Shown piece by piece: positions 17,207-25,866 of a stretch of DNA of 64,000 bases; the first letter of the stretch is position 1, and the number at the start of each line of letters is the position of its first letter. The position numbers and the translations under genes are program-made. The notes beneath the pieces were generated by a model. That model was not told the origin of the DNA, made no database searches, and saw only the letters and a list, made by a program, of their open reading frames with translations. Source of the stretch: a virus; IMG/VR virus record IMGVR_UViG_3300047550_006373, positions 1 through 64,000 of that record; one strand, 5' to 3'.

Positions 17207-18019
17207 ATGTCAGAAAATCAATTTCAAGTACTCCCAACAGGCAAACCTCACGTATCTTTTTCTGAGGTGAAGACCTGGAAGGATTGCTCCTATAGGCACC
17301 ACCTCACCCACGTGAAGAAGATCGATTTCTTCAAACCCTCACCTGTACTTGAGTTCGGCACAGCGGTGCACGCTTCATGCGAGAAGTACCTGCTCACTCG
17401 TGAGATGGATGTGAAGTTGTGCCACGATGCCCTCGATGAGGCATGGGCCAAACATGGTGGTCAGGAAGAATTCACAGAAAAGGCATTAAAGGTTGCCAAG
17501 ACTGAGTCTGAAGCAATTCTCTCCGAGGTACCTGCATTCCTGGACAGGGAGTTTCCCGAGTGGTCTGTTGTGGATGCGGAGCACGCCCTGTATGAATCTG
17601 TGGAGGGTCATCCCCACGCATTCAAGGGCTTCATCGACGGCGTTATCAAGTGTAAAGGTAAGCGAGGAGAAGACCTCTATTGGATCATCGACTGGAAGAC
17701 GTCTGCTAACGGCTGGAGACGAGAGAAACGTTCGGATGAGATGGTGAAGGCCCAATTGGCCCTCTATAAGAACTACTGGCACCAGAAGAATCCACAGGTT
17801 CCCTTCAAAGACATCAGATGTGCATTCGCCATCCTCAAGAAGTCGGCGAAGCCTGGGCAGCACTGTGAGCTCTTTTCCGTCTCTATGGGTGACGTCCCTA
17901 TTAAAAAGTCCTTAAAAGTAGTGAGCAACATGATTACCTCTGTTAAGAGAGGAATTTCTCTTAAAAATCGTGATTCTTGTACGTACTGTGAATACAAAGG
18001 AACAGAGTACTGCACTTAA
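17207..18019 (+). CDS. Cas4/RecB-like PD-(D/E)XK nuclease with Fe-S cysteines
   Basis: A 270-residue DNA nuclease of the RecB/Cas4 group. The active-site set is complete: H55 (GTAVHASCEKY), D144 (GFIDGVI), D162-W-K164 (IIDWKTS) and the QxxxY motif Q183-Y187. Four cysteines are placed as for a 4Fe-4S cluster: C27 near the N-terminus and C258, C261 and C269 at the very end (C-x2-C-x7-C). Such enzymes trim or resect DNA ends; phages use them in recombination, host DNA breakdown or packaging. It sits oddly inside the glycan island and shares with the dehydrogenase gene a higher-GC codon use until about base 17890. No Shine-Dalgarno is visible. Confidence 0.85.
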   Translation: MSENQFQVLPTGKPHVSFSEVKTWKDCSYRHHLTHVKKIDFFKPSPVLEFGTAVHASCEKYLLTREMDVKLCHDALDEAWAKHGGQEEFTEKALKVAKTESEAILSEVPAFLDREFPEWSVVDAEHALYESVEGHPHAFKGFIDGVIKCKGKRGEDLYWIIDWKTSANGWRREKRSDEMVKAQLALYKNYWHQKNPQVPFKDIRCAFAILKKSAKPGQHCELFSVSMGDVPIKKSLKVVSNMITSVKRGISLKNRDSCTYCEYKGTEYCT

Positions 18020-18064
18020 CTAAACTTTTGTTACAACTTTTTCTTTTTGCGTAATATAGGGACA

Positions 18065-19318
18065 ATGCAGAATCAAAAGAAGACCATTTTATTTTTGTCA
18101 GATCACCCTTTATCAACTTCAGGGGTGGGAACTCAGGCAAGGTGGCTAATAAGCGGATTGATCAATACGGGAAAATACAGCTTCAAGTGTTTTGGCGGAG
18201 CGATTAGACACGACAACTACGAAACCGTTGTAGTAAACCCTGACTTTATCATTAAGCCGACAAACGGGTTTGGGGACAAATCACTTTTAAGAAAAACGCT
18301 TGCTCAAGTTAGACCTGATGCTCTCTTTTTATTCACAGACCCAAGATTTTTCATCTGGACGTGGGAGATGGCTGACGAAATACAACAAATTTGCCCCATA
18401 GTGTATTGGCACCTTTGGGACAATCCCCCGTGGCCAGCCTTTAATTCCCCGCTATATGAATCCACCGATCTAATCAATTGCATTAATTATCCAACATATG
18501 AGATGGTAAAAGAAAGATTTCCAGAGAAGACAAACTATATACCGCATGCAGTACCTGAGGATCTTTATTCACCGCTTCCAAAAGAAGATTCTCAAAAGTT
18601 TAAAAATGCACTTCTTGGCCCGAGCAAGTCTGATCACTTCACATGCTTGTACGTCTCTAGAAATGCAAGAAGAAAGATGATAAGCGACATTCTTGTTTCT
18701 TGGCGAGATTTTATTGAAGAATTGCAACAAAAGTATGGGCACAAGAAAGCTACGATGGTTCTTCACACAGACCCTCTAGATCAAGAAGGTACAAATTTGC
18801 ATCAGGTCATAGACCTGCTAGGAATAAGAGAAAATATAGTCTTTTCCAAAGATAGAATAGGCTTTAATGAAATGAGATCTCTTTACAACATGTGCGACAC
18901 TATTGTAAATAGAAGCTGCAATGAAGGATTTGGATTGCCCACTCTTGAAATGATGATGTGCGGTAAGCCAATCATTGCATTAAAAACGGGCGGCCTTACA
19001 CGACAAGTCGAGGATCCTGACACAGGTGAGCAGTTTGGAATCGGAATGGACCCAGAAGTCAGGACCATGGTGGGAAATCACATGGTCCCCTACATCTATG
19101 AAGACTTTGTATCTCATAAAACGGTTACCAATGCATTTATGAAGATGTATGAATTAGGACCAGAAGAAAGAGAAGCTTTAGGTAACAGAGCGATGGAACG
19201 CGCCAAGAAGGAATATAATCTTAAAAATGTAGTTTCAGAATGGGACAGAACTCTTACAGAAACGATTGATAAGTGGAATTCTAAGATAGAGCCGAGATGG
19301 AAGGTATCTGAGATATGA
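18065..19318 (+). CDS. GT4 glycosyltransferase
   Basis: A 417-residue GT-B enzyme, the clearest GT4 member in the window. The acceptor domain opens with LFLSDHPLSTSGVGTQARWL. The donor domain has CLYVSRNARRK, TMVLHTDP, GFNEMRSLYNMCD, and the motif NEGFGLPTLEMMMCGKPIIA, where the two glutamates lie seven residues apart as GT4 requires. I chose the ATG at 18065, which has AGGGA just ahead; the in-frame TTG at 18047 would lie in an A/T-rich promoter-like stretch. The nuclease gene ends 45 bases upstream, and the stop overlaps the next glycosyltransferase by 4 bases (ATGA). Confidence 0.85.
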   Translation: MQNQKKTILFLSDHPLSTSGVGTQARWLISGLINTGKYSFKCFGGAIRHDNYETVVVNPDFIIKPTNGFGDKSLLRKTLAQVRPDALFLFTDPRFFIWTWEMADEIQQICPIVYWHLWDNPPWPAFNSPLYESTDLINCINYPTYEMVKERFPEKTNYIPHAVPEDLYSPLPKEDSQKFKNALLGPSKSDHFTCLYVSRNARRKMISDILVSWRDFIEELQQKYGHKKATMVLHTDPLDQEGTNLHQVIDLLGIRENIVFSKDRIGFNEMRSLYNMCDTIVNRSCNEGFGLPTLEMMMCGKPIIALKTGGLTRQVEDPDTGEQFGIGMDPEVRTMVGNHMVPYIYEDFVSHKTVTNAFMKMYELGPEEREALGNRAMERAKKEYNLKNVVSEWDRTLTETIDKWNSKIEPRWKVSEI

Positions 19319-20508
19319 ATCTTTTTGAAATATCTGGGATGAAGAAGAAGAAGATTCTTGTCAGAGGACCCGTATTGACTCAATCTGGCTATGGTGTTCA
19401 TGCTCGTCAAATAGTAAAGTGGTTATTTGACAGAAAAGAACTAGACGTAGATGTGCAGGCTCTTCCTTGGGGAGATACTCCTTGGTTAATTGATAAAAAC
19501 CTATATGACGGTTTTATTGGTAGAATTATGGAAAAAACTGTAGACCCAGCTGGGAGGGTCTATGATGCGACCATACAGATACAGCTCCCCAATGAATGGG
19601 ATACTTCTTTCTCAAAGACAAACATTGGAGTCACAGCTTCTGTAGAGACTGACAAATGTAATCCTGAATGGATCAATGACTGCAACAAGATGAGTCTCGT
19701 TATTGTCCCTTCGCAGCACGCTAAGAATAGTTTAACATCAACAGGAACGGTAACAACTCGACTTTGTGTAGTTCCAGAAGCATTCTCCGAAGCTATCACT
19801 AGAAATGAGAAATCTAAAGTAGATGACGTTTGTTTCTCTACGAATTTCAACTTCTTAATTTTCGGCCAGATAACAGGGAACAACCCAGAAAATGAGAGAA
19901 AGAATATTTTCTATACTGTTAAGTGGCTCTGTGAAGTCTTTGAAAAGGACAAAGACGTAGGAATTATCATAAAAACAAATTCAGGTAGAAACACTTGCAT
20001 TGATAGAAAGCTTATTCAACAAACTTTTGAAAATCTTGTCAAGGAAGTTAGAAAAGGACCTTTCCCAAAGATTCATCTGTTACATGGAGATCTTTCTGAT
20101 GAAGAAGTGGCTTCTCTATATAAGCATCGTAGTGTCAAGTCCTTAATCTCACTTACAAAAGGAGAAGGATACGGTCTTCCTATATTAGAAGCTGCGGCGT
20201 CGGCGCTTCCTGTTATTGCAACTAACTGGTCAGGTCACAAAGATTTTCTGTCTCATGGGAAATTTATTGAAATTGACTACAGACTACTAGAAATACATGG
20301 TTCGCGTGTTGACAACAAGATCTTCATGAAGGGTAGCAAATGGGCTAATCCAATAGAGGAAGATTTTAAAAGAAAAGTTGCTAAGTTTAGATCTGGTTCT
20401 CTGATTCCAAAAGAGTGGGCTATCAGTCTGTCTCAAAAAATTCAAGAGAAATACTCTATAGAAGCTGTAAAATCACAGTATGACGAGGTAACAAAAGACT
20501 TAATATGA
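19315..20508 (+). CDS. GT4 glycosyltransferase
   Basis: A 397-residue GT-B enzyme. Near the N-terminus KILVRGPVLTQSGYGVHARQ is the acceptor-side loop, and GVTASVETDKCNPEWI, the strand that normally precedes the active-site groove. The donor domain shows ICFG-like FLIFGQITGNNPENERKN, IHLLHGDLSDEEVASLY, and LTKGEGYGLPILEAAASALP with the E-x7-E pair. It is coupled to the preceding GT4 by an ATGA overlap; the two may act in sequence on one acceptor. A second in-frame ATG lies at 19339. This is the last sugar gene before the virion-gene block. Confidence 0.83.
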   Translation: MNLFEISGMKKKKILVRGPVLTQSGYGVHARQIVKWLFDRKELDVDVQALPWGDTPWLIDKNLYDGFIGRIMEKTVDPAGRVYDATIQIQLPNEWDTSFSKTNIGVTASVETDKCNPEWINDCNKMSLVIVPSQHAKNSLTSTGTVTTRLCVVPEAFSEAITRNEKSKVDDVCFSTNFNFLIFGQITGNNPENERKNIFYTVKWLCEVFEKDKDVGIIIKTNSGRNTCIDRKLIQQTFENLVKEVRKGPFPKIHLLHGDLSDEEVASLYKHRSVKSLISLTKGEGYGLPILEAAASALPVIATNWSGHKDFLSHGKFIEIDYRLLEIHGSRVDNKIFMKGSKWANPIEEDFKRKVAKFRSGSLIPKEWAISLSQKIQEKYSIEAVKSQYDEVTKDLI

Positions 20509-20819
20509 TTATTGCAATATTTTCATGTTTTTCGATTTCTCTTCTCAGTGCGCTTGTGATGAGCGTAAAGAAGAACATTGAATTCATGGAAACTTTTGAT
20601 GATATTCAAGAATCCTTACAGCGTTCTCTTGAAATTCTAGAAGAACAAAAGGAAAAGATAAGTCAGAAATCAAAACTCGAAGTTTTTTCTGATGAACCAG
20701 TGGTAAGAAATCTAATAAGAGACATAGTTGAATCAAAAAATGCAGTCATTAGTGTCGCAAAATTACTTGATGATTCTTTAGTCGAAGAAATAAATGAAAG
20801 CAAAGAAGCAAAAGAATGA
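20505..20819 (+). CDS. Small membrane protein with coiled-coil tail
   Basis: A 104-residue protein that I do not recognise by family. Residues 1-19 (IIAIFSCFSISLLSALVMSV) form one hydrophobic helix that should anchor it in the inner membrane or serve as an uncleaved signal. The rest is strongly charged, rich in Glu, Lys and Ser, and likely helical (residues 22-55 have a heptad look). It overlaps both the glycosyltransferase before it and the sigma factor after it by 4 bases, so it is made together with late regulators. No function can be given. Confidence 0.7.
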   Translation: MIIAIFSCFSISLLSALVMSVKKNIEFMETFDDIQESLQRSLEILEEQKEKISQKSKLEVFSDEPVVRNLIRDIVESKNAVISVAKLLDDSLVEEINESKEAKE

Positions 20820-21604
20820 AAACAAACATTCCCAAAAAGAGAAGGGAGAGAAAGAATAAGAAAATCTCCGAAGAAATTGGATCTGATCCATCTCAAAAGA
20901 AAGAATCCAAAGAGGAGAAGGATAAGCTGAAGCTTTATTTCAATTCTGACACTCAGGATGCAATAGTTGCATATCAGTCTGAGTCTTCCAAAAAAGAAAA
21001 AGACAAGCTTTATGTAGAGAAAATTCTTCCTGCTTTTAAAAAACTTGTAGAGAATTTAATAAACATTCACAAGTTTACTGGGATGCATGACACATACGAA
21101 GAGCTAAAGAACGACTGTGTGAATTTTTTATTTGAGACAATTCATAAGTTTGATGCCTCGCGTGGAACAAATGCTTTTTCTTATTTCAATGTTGTAGCAA
21201 AAAACTGGCTGATCATAAAGACAAAACAAAAGTCGCAAAGGACGAAGAAGAGTGTAAGTCTGGATGATCCGTTGTCACTCACGACTCATGAATCTTTAAT
21301 AATAGAAGAACACAACACTGTAGAAGTAAACGACCTCTTCTTTGAGACAAATAGCTCAGGAGAAAGCACCGTAGGCCTCCTATATGAAATAAGATCCAGG
21401 GTAAAGACTGAAAATGAGCTTACTTGTATCAATGCAATAATTACAATTTTTGAAAATATAGATGAGATAGATTTGCTTAACAAGAGCGCAGTCCTTTTAT
21501 ACATGAGAGAGTTGTCAGGATTGTCTCCAAAACAATTAACAACTGCAATGCAATCAATAAAGAGAAGATACAAGAAGTCTAGATTTGACTTTAGAGATGC
21601 ATAA
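20816..21604 (+). CDS. 55: T4 gp55-like late sigma factor
   Basis: A 262-residue sigma70-family protein that should redirect host RNA polymerase to phage late promoters. A lysine-rich, disordered start (residues 1-45) is followed by a region-2-like helix set: VAYQSESSKKEKDKLY, LPAFKKLVENLINIHKF, then CVNFLFETIHKFDASRGTN and AFSYFNVVAKNWLI, which is the region 2.1-2.4 pattern of gp55 (the KFD-x-RG-N-x-FSYF run is characteristic). The C-terminal 100 residues resemble the gp55 tail only loosely. In T4-like phages gp55 works with gp33 and gp45 for late transcription. Its position directly upstream of the baseplate genes fits that role. Confidence 0.8.
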   Translation: MKTNIPKKRRERKNKKISEEIGSDPSQKKESKEEKDKLKLYFNSDTQDAIVAYQSESSKKEKDKLYVEKILPAFKKLVENLINIHKFTGMHDTYEELKNDCVNFLFETIHKFDASRGTNAFSYFNVVAKNWLIIKTKQKSQRTKKSVSLDDPLSLTTHESLIIEEHNTVEVNDLFFETNSSGESTVGLLYEIRSRVKTENELTCINAIITIFENIDEIDLLNKSAVLLYMRELSGLSPKQLTTAMQSIKRRYKKSRFDFRDA

Positions 21605-21621
21605 GTCTATTGGTGACTGTC

Positions 21622-21975
21622 ATGAAAAAAGTAAAAACAGATATGACACTTGAAGAAAAAATTAAAGATTTTTCAGACTTGTTGCATCAAATAGATGGGG
21701 TTACTGATAAGAAGAAGAGATTGTGGAAAGAAATATATGAAAATGCTGTAACTGATAGACAGAATGCATATGTTTTGTTCACAACATTGGTAGAAATGGT
21801 ACAGGACAAGAGCACTGAACATGCCATCCACGGAAAAACAATGGCCACCTATATAGAAAGAATGAGCAGGGCTAACGATCAAATAATAAAACTTGCAGAG
21901 CTTGTATCTAAGTCAGAAGAAAAGCAAGAAGAAGAAATAGACCCAGAAGAAATGTTTAAAAAGATAGGGTCGTAG
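21622..21975 (+). CDS. Small helical protein, possible gp16-like small terminase
   Basis: A 117-residue, all-helical, charged protein. Residues 45-95 (NAYVLFTTLVEMV, then MATYIERMSRANDQIIKLAEL) resemble in pattern the central helical hairpin of T4 gp16, the small terminase subunit, which has F-x-T-L-x-x-x-M and N-x-x-I-L-K-L at similar spacing; the C-terminus is acidic. The likeness is weak and I put it forward only as a candidate. I chose the ATG at 21622, with GGTGA at 21612-21616; an in-frame TTG at 21610 would remove that signal. It lies between the sigma factor and the first baseplate gene. Confidence 0.5.
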   Translation: MKKVKTDMTLEEKIKDFSDLLHQIDGVTDKKKRLWKEIYENAVTDRQNAYVLFTTLVEMVQDKSTEHAIHGKTMATYIERMSRANDQIIKLAELVSKSEEKQEEEIDPEEMFKKIGS

Positions 21976-21977
21976 TT

Positions 21978-23441
21978 ATGACGCTTAAGTCTTCTACAAA
22001 AACCAAATTTTCTGACAACCTTCGAGAAATAGCAGAAGGAAGATTTGACTCTGAAAATTATGTTCCTTCTCCTCACCAATCGTCTACATTTGTAAGAATG
22101 ATTGTAATGGACGTAGTTTCTGATCCAAACACGGATCTAAAGACTGAAGATAAGAAGATTTTATGGCAGTCACTTGGCGTGACGAACATGAAGTATGCAG
22201 ATTCTTTGCCAAGAAATACAATTATTGCAAAAAAAATAGGGGCAGACGAAGGCCCGATGTTCGTCTTTCCCTTCTTTCCGTCACACCTTTCCATGCCGTG
22301 TAAACCCGGAGAATGCATGTGGGTTATGTTTGAAAATCCCAATGCATCAGAAGCAGATATGGCATTCTGGTTCTGCAGAATAGTTGAGCCACATTTCTCT
22401 GATGACGTTAATCACACACATCTGGGAAATTCTTTTGAGACCTCTAGGTCTCTTACAAAGAAAGAAAGAGTTGAAAGAGAAAAATCAGGTCAATCGCCTG
22501 CCGCAGAAGCAAGTGAGTTAAGAAATGGGCCAGTGATTCTTGTCGAAGGTGAGAGAAGAACTGCAACAAGTAACATCTTTCTAAGAGGAGAAAGCGAAGA
22601 TATCTTCGAAAAAATAATAACCAATTCAGATGCTTCAAAATTAATGTCTTATGGATCAATTCCAAGATTCAGAAAAAGACCTGGAGATGTTGTCTTAGAG
22701 GGTACAAATAATACGCTTGTTGTTCTTGGAACCGATAGATTAGGAGACATAAAAAAGACAGAATTTGAAAGTGGAGCTATTGATATAGTGGCCGGTAGAG
22801 GACAAATTTCTGAAACTTACGGAAAAGAAATATCGACCACAAGTCTTAAAAATAAAGAAAAAGAAATAAAGAAAGAGATTAGTAAATCTCTAGAAGATTT
22901 AAAGACCAGAGAGGGAGATCCTGATTTTAGAAATGACAGGAGCAGAATTTTAATTTCTCAGCGTACTTCCGTAGATAAAAATTTCGAAATAACATCTTAC
23001 AATCAGAAATTTCAAAAGCCTGAAGTCAAAGACTCAGATTCGGGAGACGCAGCAATTGTCATCAAGTCTGATAAGATCAGAATGATATCTCGATCTGATG
23101 TTGAGATACTTGTTACAGGATTTGAAACAGTAGCTGCTCCTGACAAGAGCGAAAAGAAAGAACAGAACGACGACTCAGATAAATGGGCATCCATTGTGAT
23201 AAAATCTAACGGAGACATAGTCTTTACTCCCTCTAAAAAAGGTGTTATTAAGCTGGGTGGAGATGATGCTCATCTTGCAGTATTGTGTGAATCTGCAAGT
23301 CCCGGGTATGAAGTGACGGGAGAAGTAAAAGGCACACCAATAATTGACACAATGGGAGGAATTCAAGGTTCTTCTCCTGATGGTGTGCTTAAAGGTGGTA
23401 CGGGATTAGGAACATTTGCTAAAAAAGTACTTCTGAAGTAA
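21978..23441 (+). CDS. Baseplate hub/spike-like structural protein
   Basis: A 487-residue protein that I take for a baseplate hub component of the gp5 type without the lysozyme part. Residues about 90-155 (FPFFPSHLSMPCKPGECMWV, EADMAFWFCRIV, SDDVNHTHLG) are an OB-like block that I know from hub proteins of marine T4-like phages. The middle is charged and probably flexible (lysine-glutamate rich near residues 285-310). The C-terminus (IVIKSNGDIVFTPS, VIKLGGDDAH) resembles a beta-helical or OB spike end. It lies directly before gp25 and gp6, the order found in T4-like marine phages. No glycoside-hydrolase motif was found. Confidence 0.6.
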   Translation: MTLKSSTKTKFSDNLREIAEGRFDSENYVPSPHQSSTFVRMIVMDVVSDPNTDLKTEDKKILWQSLGVTNMKYADSLPRNTIIAKKIGADEGPMFVFPFFPSHLSMPCKPGECMWVMFENPNASEADMAFWFCRIVEPHFSDDVNHTHLGNSFETSRSLTKKERVEREKSGQSPAAEASELRNGPVILVEGERRTATSNIFLRGESEDIFEKIITNSDASKLMSYGSIPRFRKRPGDVVLEGTNNTLVVLGTDRLGDIKKTEFESGAIDIVAGRGQISETYGKEISTTSLKNKEKEIKKEISKSLEDLKTREGDPDFRNDRSRILISQRTSVDKNFEITSYNQKFQKPEVKDSDSGDAAIVIKSDKIRMISRSDVEILVTGFETVAAPDKSEKKEQNDDSDKWASIVIKSNGDIVFTPSKKGVIKLGGDDAHLAVLCESASPGYEVTGEVKGTPIIDTMGGIQGSSPDGVLKGGTGLGTFAKKVLLK

Positions 23442-23449
23442 ATTTTCTG

Positions 23450-23457
23450 TATAAAAA
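23450..23457 (+). promoter_or_regulatory. Possible T4-type late promoter
   Basis: TATAAAAA, one base off the T4 late consensus TATAAATA, about 40 bases ahead of the gp25 ATG in a 55-base gap. No -35 is needed for gp55-type sigma factors. It is a weak signal in AT-rich DNA, but the place before the baseplate wedge genes is fitting. Confidence 0.3.
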
Positions 23458-23496
23458 CTTCATACGTCAAAGCGGACTGATTGATAGTTAAGTCCT

Positions 23497-23964
23497 ATGG
23501 CGTCATATAGTTTCAAAAGTGTCGGAAAGACAAAAGAGAAAATTGCAGAAGAGACTATAACGAAGTCTCTTATACCGTACGGAATCAAGACACCCATGTC
23601 TCTTGGCGTCGGAGAAGGAATTTTTTCTATGAACTATAGCTTGGCGGATCAATTCTCTGACAATTTAAGAAATTTACTCTTAACAAATTGGGGAGAAAGA
23701 TTAGGCCTCTATGACTTTGGAGCAAATTTAAGACCCCTAACCACTGAATTTTCATCTCAGGATAATTTTGATAATGAAGCTATAAGCAGAATAAAAAGTG
23801 CAGTTCAGAAATGGATGCCCTTCATCGATCTAGAAGATTTTACTTCAACTGTAGACAGACAGGAAAATAAGAACACTGCAATTATTAAGGTAACTATCAC
23901 ATACAACATACCTGCACTTGAGGTAACAAAAAAGTCTCTTCAAATTGTTCTATACGTTATATGA
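23497..23964 (+). CDS. 25: Baseplate wedge protein gp25
   Basis: A 155-residue protein of the GPW/gp25 family, the small wedge protein that ties the tail-sheath start to gp6 in contractile tails and in type VI secretion. The typical order is present: GIKTPMSLGVGEGIFSMNYS, then FSDNLRNLLLTNWGERLGLYDFG, where the N-L-x-x-L-L-x-T-x-x-GER motif is the family signature, and then a ferredoxin-like second half (AIIKVTITYNIP). It is a little longer than T4 gp25 (132 residues), by a basic N-terminal extension. It stands just before gp6, as in T4-like phages. Confidence 0.88.
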   Translation: MASYSFKSVGKTKEKIAEETITKSLIPYGIKTPMSLGVGEGIFSMNYSLADQFSDNLRNLLLTNWGERLGLYDFGANLRPLTTEFSSQDNFDNEAISRIKSAVQKWMPFIDLEDFTSTVDRQENKNTAIIKVTITYNIPALEVTKKSLQIVLYVI

Positions 23965-23994
23965 TAATTTGCTTATTTACAGATGGAATTAAAA

Positions 23995-25854
23995 ATGGCA
24001 ATCAACGATAACAAAACTGCGATTAAGTCTGTAAGACAAAGAAATTATTTAGCAAGAGATTTTGATGGATTCAGGACAGTCCTGTTGGACTACGCAAGAC
24101 AATATTATCCAGATAGAATACAAGACTTTTCTGAATCTTCCGTGGGCGGCCTTTTTTTGGACATGGCAGCTTACATTGGCGACAACATGTCTTTCTATCT
24201 GGACCACCTCTACGGAGAACTCAATAACGAAACAGTTGTTGAGACAGTTAACATAGAGAGAGCATTGAGAAGCTCAGGGGTTCCAATCGTTGGGGCATCT
24301 TCATCTATTGCAACAGTAGATTTTTACATAGAGGTACCTGTATTGGGAGACGGTACATTAAAGCCTAATCCAAATCTTCTTCCGACAATCCTGGCGGGTG
24401 CAATAATTTCGTCGGATAGCGGGATAGAATTTACGCTCTTAGAAGATGTTCAATTTTGGGACGTAAATTCGAAAACCGGCGAAATAGTAGTGGATTCAAA
24501 AGTAGAAGTAGTAAATGGAAGGCGAATTAATGGTGAAATAGTAACAAAAATTTTAAAGAAACCAGGAGTATGTGCGTCTGGAGCGCAGGCAACTGACACC
24601 TTTACCATAGGTGATTTCGTACAGTTCAGAAAACTCTCCCTAGGTAATTCAAATGTAACACAAATTCTTTCTGTTACGGACTCGCTGGGAAACACTTACT
24701 ACGAAGTAGAAAATCTGACACATGACGTAGTCTACAAGAGTGTTATTAATAACTCTAACACTTCTCTAGTACGTGACAATCTAAAAGCAGTCCCTGCGCC
24801 TTACAGATTTGTCAAAGAAGTCTCTTTGACTGACAGGAGAACAACACTTATTTTCGGAGGCGGCACGGCGGACAATCTAGAAGACGATGTCGTCCCTGAT
24901 CCGTCAGAGTTCTCTATTCCGCTTCCCTTCTCTCAGACTTTTTCAAGAGTGCCTGTTAATCCTCAGAAACTACTTCAGACATCTACGCTAGGAGTTGCTG
25001 GTGCAAATACAACACTAAGTGTAACTTATAGATACGGTGGCGGTCTTTCGCACAATGTTCCTGCCAATACAATTAGAAGCATTTCAAATATCTCAATATC
25101 ATTTCCAAACAACCCGACCCCAGGACAGCAAGCGCAAATTAGAGGCTCAATAGAAGCTTCTAACCCAAATGCAGCCTCTGGTGGTGAAGATTCTCCTACT
25201 GCAGAAGAACTGCTAGCTCTTGCCCCTACAATTAGAAACTCTCAGGAAAGAATTGTTACCAAGGAAGATCTTCTCTCGAGAGTTTATACGATGCCAAGTA
25301 ACTTTGGAAGAGTATTTAGAGCTTCGATTGTAAAGAACCCAAACAATCCAATGGCGTCGAGACTCTTCATAATATCGAGAAATCCCGACAACGAATTAAT
25401 CATCTCGCCAGATGATTTAAAAATAAACTTAAAGAGATACTTGAATTCTTACAGAATGATATCCGATGCAATCGACGTCATGGATGCAGGAATAATAAAC
25501 CTCGAGATATTCTTTCAAATAGTCGTAGATCCTTCTCTTAATAAACAGCTCGTGCTACAGAGCATAATTTCCGATCTTAAGACCCAATTTGCAATAAAAA
25601 ACTTTCACATTGGACAGCCGATAGTCATATCAGACATAGTCTCAACAATATTTTCAAAATCCGGCGTAATATCAGTCGATTCCATTAAGATTAATAATCT
25701 GAACGGAACAGTGAAAAATAGACAGTATTCTCCCGTATCATTCGATGTACAGCTCAATACCAAGAATCAGATAATCTACCCACCAGAAGGAACTATATTC
25801 GAGATAAAATACCCAGACATCAACATCGTTGGAAAGTGTGTCACTAATCTTTGA
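23995..25854 (+). CDS. 6: Baseplate wedge protein gp6 (Baseplate J-like)
   Basis: A 619-residue wedge protein. The N-terminus NYLARDFDGFRTVLLDYARQ and GLFLDMAAYIGDNMSFYLDH is the well-conserved start of gp6 and gpJ-like proteins in marine T4-like phages; the C-terminal half has RIVTKEDLLSRVYTMPSNFG and the DDLKINLKRYLNSYRMISD region that forms the dimer. T4 gp6 has 660 residues, so the length is right. I chose the ATG at 23995, with GGA eight bases upstream; an ATG at 23983 has no such signal and would start upstream of the probable transcription start near 23986. Confidence 0.88.
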   Translation: MAINDNKTAIKSVRQRNYLARDFDGFRTVLLDYARQYYPDRIQDFSESSVGGLFLDMAAYIGDNMSFYLDHLYGELNNETVVETVNIERALRSSGVPIVGASSSIATVDFYIEVPVLGDGTLKPNPNLLPTILAGAIISSDSGIEFTLLEDVQFWDVNSKTGEIVVDSKVEVVNGRRINGEIVTKILKKPGVCASGAQATDTFTIGDFVQFRKLSLGNSNVTQILSVTDSLGNTYYEVENLTHDVVYKSVINNSNTSLVRDNLKAVPAPYRFVKEVSLTDRRTTLIFGGGTADNLEDDVVPDPSEFSIPLPFSQTFSRVPVNPQKLLQTSTLGVAGANTTLSVTYRYGGGLSHNVPANTIRSISNISISFPNNPTPGQQAQIRGSIEASNPNAASGGEDSPTAEELLALAPTIRNSQERIVTKEDLLSRVYTMPSNFGRVFRASIVKNPNNPMASRLFIISRNPDNELIISPDDLKINLKRYLNSYRMISDAIDVMDAGIINLEIFFQIVVDPSLNKQLVLQSIISDLKTQFAIKNFHIGQPIVISDIVSTIFSKSGVISVDSIKINNLNGTVKNRQYSPVSFDVQLNTKNQIIYPPEGTIFEIKYPDINIVGKCVTNL

Positions 25855-25866
25855 TAGGAAAAGATA

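Noticed and set aside
18028-18057. TTGTTA-18-TAATAT promoter for the GT4 gene at 18065
   Set aside because: The start of transcription would fall on the ATG with no room for the AGGGA; I only kept it as an instance of the recurring motif.
21978-23441. Tail lysozyme in the hub-like protein
   Set aside because: No lysozyme or other glycoside-hydrolase motif could be found in its 487 residues.
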